Assembly (NCBI GenBank): GCA_030038035.1 | Contig: JASHPP010000037.1 | Coordinates: forward strand, 1 to 8,092 | Source of the DNA: Trebonia sp. | Lineage (GTDB): Bacteria; Actinomycetota; Actinomycetes; Streptosporangiales; Streptosporangiaceae | Length of the DNA: 8,092 bases | Reading direction: 5' to 3' | Part shown: one piece after another, positions 1-5,936 of the stretch | How the letters are laid out: each line of letters starts with the position of its first letter | How positions within the stretch are numbered: the first letter of the stretch is position 1 | Notes under the pieces: model-generated | Database searches by the model: none | What the model was told of the DNA's origin: nothing | Seen by the model: the letters and a program-made list of their open reading frames with translations, nothing else | Position numbers and translations under genes: made by a program

Positions 1-590
<590 letters not shown>

Positions 591-603
591 GGCTTTTCCC
601 TGG

Positions 604-2048
604 TCAGTAGACGAGTTCGAGGGGTTGGCCTGCTGACGGCGCGCCCGGCTCGGGCTCGCCGGGCAGGCCCGCCTTGATGTACTTGAGCATCAGGCCGGCC
701 TCGATCACCGCGAGCGTGCCGTAGAGCAGGGTGAAGATGATCAGCGAGGTCAGCACCTCGCCGGCGGAGTTCGCCGACACCCCTGCCGCGGTCTTCAGCT
801 GGCCGTAGACGAGCCAGGGCTGGCGGCCCATTTCTGTCATGATCCAGCCGAAGGTGTTGCCGAGCAGCGGCAGCAGCGGCAGCGCGATCCCGCCCCACAG
901 CAGGACTCTCGAGGTCGGCAGGCGGCCCTTGCGGGTGGCCCACAGCGCGACGAGCGCGATCAGCGCCGCCAGCAGCCCGGCGCCGATCATCAACCGGAAC
1001 GACCAGTACGTGACCGGGATGATCGGGGTGTAGGAGCCGGGACCGTAGATCTGCGCGTACTGCTGCTGCAGGTTGTCGATGCCCTGGACTTGCGCGCTGA
1101 AATTCCCCGTGGCCAGGAACGACAGGATCCGCGGTATGTCAAGGCTGAAGATCGCGTGCGACCCGTTGAGCGAGCCGATCGTGAACAGCGAGAACGGGGC
1201 CGGCTTGGCGGTGTGGTACAGCGCCTCCGCGGCGGCCATCTTCATCGGCTGATACCTGGTGGTGAACAGCTTGCCCTGGATGTCGCCGGTGGCCACGACC
1301 ACCACGGCGGCCGCGATCGCGGTGATCCCGCCGGCCTTGAGCGCGCTGCGGAAGGCGGCCGCCTCCGCGCTGGCGGCGCTGTCGGCGCTGTCTGTGCTGT
1401 CTGCGTTGTGGCCGCTTGCCCGCCCGCGCATCAGGTGCCACAGCGCGACGCCCGCGACCGCGACCCGCCGGTGAGGAAGCACCCGGCGATCACGTGCGGG
1501 AACCCGGCCAGCTGCGCGGGGTTGAACAGCACGGCCGCGAAGCTGGACAGGTCGTCCTGGTGTGTCTTCGGGTTGTAGACGTAGCCGACCGGGTGCTGCA
1601 TCCAGGCGTTGGCGGTCAGGATGAAGTACGCCGACAGCAGCGTCCCCGTGGCGGCGAGCCACATGCAGGCGTTGTGGACCTTGGGCGGCAGCCGGTCCCA
1701 GCCGAAGATCCACAGCCCGAGAAACGTGGACTCAAGGAAGAAAGCGAGCAGGGCCTCTATCGCCAGCGGCGCGCCGAAGATGTTCCCGACCAGCCGCGAA
1801 TAGGCGGACCAGTTCATGCCAAACTGGAATTCCTGCACAATTCCCGTGACGACGCCGAGCGCGAAATTGATCAGGAAGAGCTTGCCGTAGAACTTTGTCA
1901 GCCGCAGCCAGCGGTCGTTTCCCGTGCGCAGCCACCCGGTCTCGAAGCCCGCGACAAGGAACCCGAGGCCGATCGTGATCGGCACGAAGAGGAAGTGATA
2001 GACGGTGGTAATGCCGAACTGCCACCGGGATAGGTCCAGCACATTCAC
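604..2048 (-). pseudogene. cydA: cytochrome bd ubiquinol oxidase subunit I (CydA), interrupted by a one-base frameshift
   Basis: CydA carries the three haems and the quinol site of cytochrome bd oxidase. The N-terminal part reads from a GTG at 2048 (VNVLDLSRWQFGITTVYHF) as far as FPHVIAGCFLTGG; the rest continues in the neighbouring frame from VAVAGVALWHLMRGR to a TGA at 604. The break is at the GGG (minus strand) of 1464-1466; adding one G gives 481 residues, normal for a short-Q-loop CydA, with no gap against the E. coli pattern TGxxxxxGxxxW. On the restored numbering I see H18 (haem b595 ligand), E98 and E106, H185 and M354 in FRLM (haem b558 ligands), K270 and E275 in the Q loop (YQPMKMAAAE), and GRQPW at 408-412. 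Unrepaired, the first frame stops at 1431 and loses half the protein. The GTG start agrees with the family N-terminus; the ribosome site is weak (AGG 8 bases upstream). A sequencing error is possible, in which case the gene is functional. Confidence 0.9.
1378..1404 (-). repeat. three 9-base repeats in the cydA loop coding region
   Basis: On the plus strand three 9-base units follow one another: GCTGTCGGC, GCTGTCTGT and GCTGTCTGC. On the coding strand they give ADS-TDS-ADS, part of a Ser/Asp/Ala-rich linker (restored residues about 211-232) between the helix that follows H185 and the next membrane helix, before the Q loop. The linker looks like low-complexity filler produced by slippage. Confidence 0.6.
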
Positions 2049-2128
2049 CCGGGTACCTAACCATTGCCCCGGATGACGCCAGAAGGGCCGGTTGGTCCCC
2101 CTTTGGCAGGGACGTTGGTCCTTCGTGG
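2049..2128 (-). promoter_or_regulatory. cydAB upstream region retained between cydA and the IS
   Basis: These 80 bases are all that remains of the cydA upstream region before the IS630 copy. They hold two GTTGGTCC-containing sites (listed separately). Read toward cydA, TTAGGTACCCGG lies directly before the GTG: TAGGTA could be a poor -10 hexamer for a nearly leaderless mRNA, or its AGG a weak Shine-Dalgarno sequence. No good -35 is visible, which would fit an activator-dependent promoter. The promoter call is inference. Confidence 0.45.
2086..2122 (-). promoter_or_regulatory. two DosR/DevR-like operator sites upstream of cydA
   Basis: On the plus strand, site 1 (2109-2122) reads GGGAC-GTTG-GTCCT, one base short of a perfect GGGAC-N4-GTCCC palindrome. 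Site 2 (2086-2099) reads GGCCG-GTTG-GTCCC, with a good right half and a poor left half. They share the 8-mer GTTGGTCC at a 23-base spacing, about two helical turns. The known DosR (DevR) box of mycobacteria has the core GGGAC-TWWA-GTCCC and controls hypoxia genes, and cytochrome bd is typically induced by low oxygen. The match is by eye; the regulator is not in the window. Confidence 0.45.
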
Positions 2129-3214
2129 CTAGTGAGCTGGTCGTGAAATTCGGTCGCAGTAGCGGCAGATGGCGTCGATGATCTGGTCGGGGGTCTTGGT
2201 CCACTTGAAGGGGCGGGCGGAGTCGTTCCAGAGCTTGATCCATTCCTGGAGGGCGGTGGTGAGTTCCTCCAGCGAGCAGAACACGCCGCGGTCGAGGCAG
2301 CGGCGCTGGATCTCGGCGAACCAGCGTTCGACCTGGTTGATCCAGGACGAGTAGGTGGGCGTGAAGTGCAGCACGAAGCGGGGGTGCGCCAGCAGCCATC
2401 GGTGCACAGCCGGGGCCTTGTGGGTGGAGAGGTTGTCGCAGATCACGTGGACGTCCAGTCCCGGCTCGACTGCATGGTCGATCTGGTCCAGGAAGTCGCG
2501 GAAGTCGGTGGCCGTGTGCTGGGCCGACAGCTTGCTGATGACCTTGCCGTTCGCGATGTTCAGGGCGGCGAGCAGGTCGGTGGTGCCGTGCCTGGTGTAA
2601 TCGAAGCTGCGCCGCTCGGGTACCCCGGGCAGCATCGGCAGGACGGGTGCGGTGCGTTCCAGCGCCTGGATCTGCGGTTTCTCGTCCACGCTGAACACCA
2701 CTGCGTTCTGCGGCGGGTTCAGGTACAGGCCGACGACGTCGCGGATCTTGGGGACGAGGAGAGGGTCGGGGGAGATCTTGAACGTCTCGGTGCGCCAGGG
2801 CTGCAGGCCGAAGGCCCGCCAGATCTGCTGCACGCTGGTCGCCGAGATGCCGGCCTGGCGGGCAAGTTCGCGTTTGGACCAGTGGGTGGATCCCTCGGGC
2901 GCTTCTTCCAGGGTGCGGACGACGACGTCTTCCACCTGCGCGTCGGTGATCGAGCGGGGCACGCCGGGCCGCGGCTCGTCGGTCAGCCCGTCCAGCCGCT
3001 TTTCCAGGAAACGGCCCCGCCAGCGGGCCACCGTCTTGCGGTGAACGCGCATCCGGGCCGCGACCGCGACGTTGTTCCCGCCGTCGGCGCAGGCCAGCAC
3101 GATCCGCGCGCGCTGCGCCAGTCCCTGCGCGGTGCTCCGCCGCTTAACCCAGTTCTCCAGGGTGCGCCGCTCGTCGTCCGACAGGATCACCGGTTCCAGC
3201 CTCGTATCAGCCAT
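2129..3214 (-). CDS. IS630-family DDE transposase, intact
   Basis: A 361-residue transposase of normal length for the family. An N-terminal helix-turn-helix region (about residues 15-90, including RARIVLACADGG and HRKTVARWRGRF followed by LDGLTDEPRPG) should bind the ends. A second small DNA-binding segment follows around 112-140. The catalytic DDE_3 domain has D177 in FSVDEKPQIQ, D260 in VICDNLSTHK and E296 in SSWINQVERWF, with 35 residues between the last two acidic residues. No frameshift or internal stop is seen. The ATG at 3214 has AGGAG only one base upstream, and that AGGAG is within a stem-loop. The stop codon TAG uses the TA of the target duplication plus the first flanking base (2129-2131), so the CDS ends exactly at the element boundary. 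The last 20 or so bases are also the left inverted repeat. Confidence 0.95.
   Translation of the reverse strand: MADTRLEPVILSDDERRTLENWVKRRSTAQGLAQRARIVLACADGGNNVAVAARMRVHRKTVARWRGRFLEKRLDGLTDEPRPGVPRSITDAQVEDVVVRTLEEAPEGSTHWSKRELARQAGISATSVQQIWRAFGLQPWRTETFKISPDPLLVPKIRDVVGLYLNPPQNAVVFSVDEKPQIQALERTAPVLPMLPGVPERRSFDYTRHGTTDLLAALNIANGKVISKLSAQHTATDFRDFLDQIDHAVEPGLDVHVICDNLSTHKAPAVHRWLLAHPRFVLHFTPTYSSWINQVERWFAEIQRRCLDRGVFCSLEELTTALQEWIKLWNDSARPFKWTKTPDQIIDAICRYCDRISRPAH
2130..2153 (+). repeat. left terminal inverted repeat of the IS630 element (with TA)
   Basis: Starts TAGTGAGCTGGTCGTGA, and matches the right end at 19 of 24 positions (mismatches at 5, 9, 18, 19 and 23). It overlaps the last codons of the transposase. 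Confidence 0.85.
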
Positions 3215-3239
3215 GCTCCTAGCAGAACCCAGCAGGAGC
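3215..3239 (-). promoter_or_regulatory. stem-loop enclosing the transposase ribosome binding site
   Basis: On the mRNA strand GCTCCT (3239-3234) can pair perfectly with AGGAGC (3220-3215) across a 13-base loop. The 3' arm is the AGGAG Shine-Dalgarno sequence and ends at the base before the ATG. Such a stem would hide the ribosome site in transcripts that enter from outside the element. Pairing is seen in the sequence; the regulatory role is inferred by analogy with IS10 and IS50. Confidence 0.5.
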
Positions 3240-3294
3240 CCGGCGAAAAGCCCACAGTCCTAGATAGCGACGCAAAACGACTCACGTGGTGCCC

Positions 3295-3318
3295 CTGAAA
3301 CTCACGACCGGCTTACTA
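3295..3318 (-). repeat. right terminal inverted repeat of the IS630 element (with TA)
   Basis: Read on the minus strand it starts TAGTAAGCCGGTCGTGA and pairs with the left end; the core GGTCGTGA is identical in both. It lies 80 bases upstream of the transposase start. Confidence 0.85.
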
Positions 3319-3440
3319 GGCGGGTCCGGCCATGTAGGTACAGTTCCGGCACCGACTCGCCACCCGGCGGCTCGCCAGCCCCAGGGAACCGGCCTTGCGC
3401 CTGGGCAGGCGCCACGGTCCGTTCCGGATGAATGAAAGGC
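3319..3440. other. intergenic stretch between IS630 and the oxidoreductase gene
   Basis: No convincing gene lies here on either strand. It should contain the old distal part of the cydA upstream region, cut off by the insertion, and the transcription end of the oxidoreductase operon (hairpin at 3397-3412). A lone GTCC at 3324-3327 lacks a matching left half and is not called as an operator. Confidence 0.6.
3397..3412 (-). terminator. GC hairpin after the oxidoreductase gene, possible terminator
   Basis: GCGCCT and AGGCGC form a perfect 6-bp stem with a 4-base loop, 28 bases after the TGA of the oxidoreductase gene. There is no T run, as is common in high-GC actinobacteria, so termination is uncertain. 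If it fails, transcription would run on into the IS and toward cydA. Confidence 0.45.
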
Positions 3441-4334
3441 TCAGCCGACGTCGAGCTGTGCCTGGGCGGCGGCGAGCACCCGGACCACCTCGCGGCCCAA
3501 CCGCACGTCACACGGGTGAGCACACTCCCCGGCAAGAGCGCCCGCGGCGAGCTCACCGGCCGCGACCCGCAGCGCCGCCACCGGGTCGACGGGCGTGGCG
3601 GGCATGATGGAACGCCCGGCCGCACCCCAGACGAACAGGCTGGTCCCCGCGGCGGCCGGCGGCGCGCTCAGCGTCACCGTCGCGGTGCTGCTCGCGCCGC
3701 CCGCATGCCGCAGGACCAGGTGCGTCGCGTCAAAAGCGCCGGGCACGGCGGTGACCGAGATCACCGGGCCGAGGCAGGCCCACAGCAGGGACACCACGTG
3801 CGGGCCGAGGTCCCAAAGGCCGCCCTTCTCCCGCCGCCACGGCGTGTCGAACGGATTGCCCGGCTGCAGCGCCGAGCCGAGCCAGACCGCGACCCCGCCC
3901 GACCAGCCGCCGCCTGACCAGCCGCCGCGGGCACGGGAGTCGGTGAGCCAGGCGCGGACTTCGGTGTTGAAGCGGAGCGTGAAGAACACCACCGACGCCA
4001 CCCCGGCCGAGTCGACGGCGGCCGCCAGCCGGTCCGCGTCGGCAACCGACAGCGCGATCGGCTTTTCGAGCAGCAGGTGCCTGCCCGCCCGCGCCGCCTG
4101 GACGGCGAGCGGCGCCTGCACGTGCGGCGGCACCGCGAACGCGACCGCGTCCACCGCGTCGACCAGCGCGCCGAAGGACCCGCACGTGATCGCGCCGTGC
4201 TCGGCGGCCAGGGACCGCGCCGCGCGGGCATCGCGTGCCCACACCGCGGCGAGCGTGCTTCCCGGCGTCGTGGCGAGCGCGGGCGCGTGCGTGGTCCGAG
4301 CCCAGTAACCGGCGCCGGCCAGCCCGAACCGCAT
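3441..4334 (-). CDS. Gfo/Idh/MocA-family NAD(P)-dependent oxidoreductase
   Basis: A 297-residue protein of the Gfo/Idh/MocA fold, which oxidises or reduces sugar- or inositol-like substrates with NAD(P). The N-terminal Rossmann domain begins MRFGLAGAGYWARTTHAPAL, with the nucleotide-binding GAGYWA at 7-12. The family EKP motif is at 90-92 (HLLLEKPIAL), and GGLWDLGPHVVSLLW at 171-185 holds the usual catalytic D and H (D175, H179). At 297 residues it is shorter than the usual 330-380, so the C-terminal sheet domain is compact. ATG 4334 is chosen over the TTG at 4337 because it overlaps the stop of the EthD gene as TGATG, with GAGG just upstream; this indicates coupled translation. A 15-base tandem duplication encodes a Gly/Trp/Ser stretch at about 138-147. 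The substrate cannot be told from sequence. Confidence 0.88.
   Translation of the reverse strand: MRFGLAGAGYWARTTHAPALATTPGSTLAAVWARDARAARSLAAEHGAITCGSFGALVDAVDAVAFAVPPHVQAPLAVQAARAGRHLLLEKPIALSVADADRLAAAVDSAGVASVVFFTLRFNTEVRAWLTDSRARGGWSGGGWSGGVAVWLGSALQPGNPFDTPWRREKGGLWDLGPHVVSLLWACLGPVISVTAVPGAFDATHLVLRHAGGASSTATVTLSAPPAAAGTSLFVWGAAGRSIMPATPVDPVAALRVAAGELAAGALAGECAHPCDVRLGREVVRVLAAAQAQLDVG
3901..3930 (-). repeat. 15-base tandem duplication inside the oxidoreductase gene
   Basis: Two 15-base units, each starting GACCAGCCGCCGC on the plus strand, differ only in the last two bases. They encode the GGWSGGGWSGG stretch between two predicted strands of the C-terminal domain. The frame is kept. 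Confidence 0.7.
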
Positions 4335-4639
4335 CAAGCCTCGGCGACCTCGTAGGTCATGAGCGACGAGCCGCCGGTCGCGAACTTCGGCACGTCGGCT
4401 GCGGTTTCGCGGCCGGCCGGCGAGCCGAAGGCCGCCCGCACCGCCTCCGGCGACGCGAAGTCGAGCTCGGCGATCAGGTAGTACTTCGCGTCCCCCCCGA
4501 GCGCGGCGAGATTCCTGCTGACCGTGTACCGCAGCAGCCCGGGAAGCTGCCTGGCCAGCGGGATGTGGATCTCGTTGTAGTACCGGTCGAAGGCCTCGGG
4601 GTCCGCCGGCGTGTTGTACAGCACCAGCACGCGCACCAT
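4334..4639 (-). CDS. EthD-family protein
   Basis: A 101-residue single-domain protein of the EthD family (ferredoxin-like dimeric alpha/beta barrel). The product starts MVRVLVLYNTPADPEAFDRYYNEIH, where the strand, the DPEAFDRYY helix and the HIPLARQLPGL turn are typical. A YYLIAELDF strand, an AVRAAFGSPAGRETAADV helix region and a final SSLMTYEV strand follow. EthD was named from the Rhodococcus ethyl tert-butyl ether degradation locus, but the biochemical role of most members is unknown. ATG 4639 is preferred over in-frame starts further upstream because the fold begins there, and a TAGCAT hexamer lies 7 bases before it. The stop overlaps the start of the oxidoreductase gene, so the two are probably cotranscribed and may act on the same compound. 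Confidence 0.85.
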   Translation of the reverse strand: MVRVLVLYNTPADPEAFDRYYNEIHIPLARQLPGLLRYTVSRNLAALGGDAKYYLIAELDFASPEAVRAAFGSPAGRETAADVPKFATGGSSLMTYEVAEA

Positions 4640-4646
4640 GGCACCG

Positions 4647-4652
4647 ATGCTA
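4647..4652 (-). promoter_or_regulatory. candidate -10 hexamer for the ethD-like/oxidoreductase operon (leaderless)
   Basis: TAGCAT on the minus strand fits TANNNT and is followed by exactly 7 bases before ATG 4639. There is no good Shine-Dalgarno sequence at normal distance. The spacing fits a leaderless transcript, common in actinobacteria; no clear -35 is seen. Confidence 0.45.
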
Positions 4653-4672
4653 CGGCTCCGCGCGGTGACGCG

Positions 4673-4678
4673 TAAGGT
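4673..4678 (+). promoter_or_regulatory. candidate -10 hexamer for the maf-like gene (leaderless)
   Basis: TAAGGT on the plus strand fits TANNNT and is followed by exactly 7 bases before GTG 4686. The AAGG inside it could instead be a Shine-Dalgarno sequence 8 bases from the start, so the two readings compete. Confidence 0.42.
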
Positions 4679-4685
4679 CTGACCC

Positions 4686-5288
4686 GTGCGTGTCGTTCTC
4701 GCCTCGGCCTCCCCCGCCAGGCTCGCCGTGCTGCGCGCGGGCGGCCTCGATCCGCAGGTCATCGTCAGCGGCGTCGACGAGGACGCCTACACGGCCGCCA
4801 CGACACCGGAGCTTGTCGGCCTGCTCGCCGCGGCGAAGGCGGGCGCGGTCGCCGAGGGCCTCGACGACGGCGTCGTGATCGGCTGCGACTCGATGCTCGA
4901 CCTCGACGGCCGCGCTTACGGCAAGCCCGTCGGCACGGCCGAGGCCATCGCGCTGTGGCGCCACATGTCGGGCAGGGAGGGCACGCTGTTCACCGGGCAC
5001 TGCGTGATCGACGCCGCCTCCGGGCGCAGCGCGCAGGCGGTGGCGGCGACGACGGTCCGCTTCGGCACCCCGACGGACGATGAGATCCAGGCGTACGCCG
5101 CCACCGGGGAGCCGTTGATCATGGCGGGCGGGTTCACGATCGAGGGCCTCGGCGGCTGGTTCGTCGACTCGATCGACGGCGACCACACCAACGTGATCGG
5201 GGTATCGCTGCCGCTGCTGCGCAGGCTGCTCGCCGACCTGGGCGTGAGCATCCCGGCGCTGTGGGGTCAGTACAGCAGCGTCGAGTAG
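4686..5288 (+). CDS. Maf-family nucleoside triphosphate pyrophosphatase
   Basis: A 200-residue Maf/Ham1-fold enzyme, expected to cut non-canonical or selected nucleoside triphosphates to the monophosphate and pyrophosphate (house-cleaning; links to division arrest in Bacillus). The N-terminus [20 protein letters not shown] has the family signature SASPARxxx[11 protein letters not shown] (67-75) takes the place of the usual ADTxV segment, GKP is at 79-81, and the C-terminal block [16 protein letters not shown] to [18 protein letters not shown] (141-182) is the usual active-site region. Length is normal. GTG 4686 matches the family N-terminus. It is the only plus-strand gene; it is divergent from the EthD gene and overlaps the end of the PPOX gene by 22 bases. 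Substrate preference (dTTP/UTP type or m7GTP type) cannot be set from sequence alone. Confidence 0.9.
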   Translation: MRVVLASASPARLAVLRAGGLDPQVIVSGVDEDAYTAATTPELVGLLAAAKAGAVAEGLDDGVVIGCDSMLDLDGRAYGKPVGTAEAIALWRHMSGREGTLFTGHCVIDAASGRSAQAVAATTVRFGTPTDDEIQAYAATGEPLIMAGGFTIEGLGGWFVDSIDGDHTNVIGVSLPLLRRLLADLGVSIPALWGQYSSVE

Positions 5289-5926
5289 TGCTCGGGCGCG
5301 TAGTGCGCCTCGAGCTCCTCCAGCGTCTCCGGGGTGTCCTGCACGGCCTTGCACAGCGCGGCCACCGACGGCAGCGCGTCCGGCGCGGGCCAGGACGACG
5401 GCTGCCACAGCCCGGACCGCAGGAACGCCTTCGCGCAGTGGAAGAAGACCTCGTCGATGTCCACGACCATCGCCAGCACCGGCCGCCGCCCGCGCACGGC
5501 CAGCTCGTCGAAGAACGGCGCGTCCCGCACCAGCCTGGCCCGGCCGTTGACCCGCAGCGTGTCCCCCCGGCCGGGGATCAGCGAGATGATCCCGACGCGG
5601 GGATTGCCGAGCAGGTTGCGGTAGCCGTCGGCGCGCTTGTTGCCCGGCCGTTCCGGGATCGCGACCGACGCCGGCGAGAGCACGTGAAAGAGCTGCCCGG
5701 CGGGGTCGCCCTTGGGGGAGGCGTCGCAGTTCCCTGCCGCGTCGCACGTCGCGATCACGCAGAACGGCGACGCGCGCAGCCACTCGGCCTGCCGCGGGTG
5801 CAGCGTGGCGCGGACCTTGGTGGCCGCCCGCCGCTCGGGGAGCCCGCCGAGCGCCGCGCGCAGCTCGTCCTCGGAGGTGATCTCGGTCAGCGTGCCGCCG
5901 GTCACGGCGGTTTCCGCCACGCTCAT
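5267..5926 (-). CDS. PPOX-class FMN-dependent protein, MSMEG_1061/DR_2398 type
   Basis: A 219-residue split-barrel flavin-binding protein resembling the PPOX class of the DR_2398 type. The barrel part runs from about residue 45: [20 protein letters not shown], then [10 protein letters not shown], then [20 protein letters not shown] and [16 protein letters not shown], the last being the strand region that usually contacts the FMN phosphate. The C-terminal part ([15 protein letters not shown]) is also typical of this subgroup. The subgroup is distinct from the true PdxH that makes pyridoxal phosphate, and its substrate is unknown. ATG 5926 has GAGGGAA upstream, overlapping the TGA of ppk2, and the two genes are 10 bases apart, so they are very likely cotranscribed. 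Its 3' end overlaps the end of the maf-like gene on the other strand. Confidence 0.87.
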   Translation of the reverse strand: MSVAETAVTGGTLTEITSEDELRAALGGLPERRAATKVRATLHPRQAEWLRASPFCVIATCDAAGNCDASPKGDPAGQLFHVLSPASVAIPERPGNKRADGYRNLLGNPRVGIISLIPGRGDTLRVNGRARLVRDAPFFDELAVRGRRPVLAMVVDIDEVFFHCAKAFLRSGLWQPSSWPAPDALPSVAALCKAVQDTPETLEELEAHYAPEHYSTLLY

Positions 5927-5936
5927 CCCGCTTCCC

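Larger units (their letters stand above)
2130..3318 (-). mobile_element. complete IS630-family insertion sequence
   Basis: A 1185-bp element (2132-3316) is flanked by TA at 2130-2131 and 3317-3318, the two-base duplication typical of IS630/Tc1-type transposition. Its ends are inverted repeats matching at 19 of 24 positions counted from the TA. It holds one intact DDE transposase on the minus strand. Both junctions read CTAG, and joining the flanks gives GGCTAGGCGG as the empty site, so the target was CTAG, a known IS630 preference. The insertion lies between the oxidoreductase gene and cydA, 81 bases from the cydA start, with the transposase in the same direction as cydAB. Confidence 0.92.

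Noticed and set aside
604..2048. Programmed frameshifting in cydA
   Set aside because: No slippery heptamer or pseudoknot is evident, programmed frameshifting is not known in this family, and a simple one-base loss from a G run explains the data.
1732..2064. 110-codon minus-strand open frame starting upstream of cydA
   Set aside because: It is a different frame of the cydA 5' region; the cydA frame has the haem and quinol motifs and this one has none.
2366..3298. 310-codon open frame antisense to the transposase
   Set aside because: It mirrors the IS630 transposase codon pattern in a GC-rich frame, is rich in Arg/Gly/Val/Asp and has no recognisable domain.
3319..3330. A third operator of the cyd series on the far side of the IS
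   Set aside because: GTCC is present but the left half in the reconstructed empty site is GCTAG, not GGGAC, and the spacing (19) differs from 23.
4650..5783. 377-codon minus-strand open frame through the maf-like gene and into the PPOX gene
   Set aside because: Arg/Ala-rich composition typical of GC-driven stop-free frames, and both overlapped genes have clear family motifs in their own frames.
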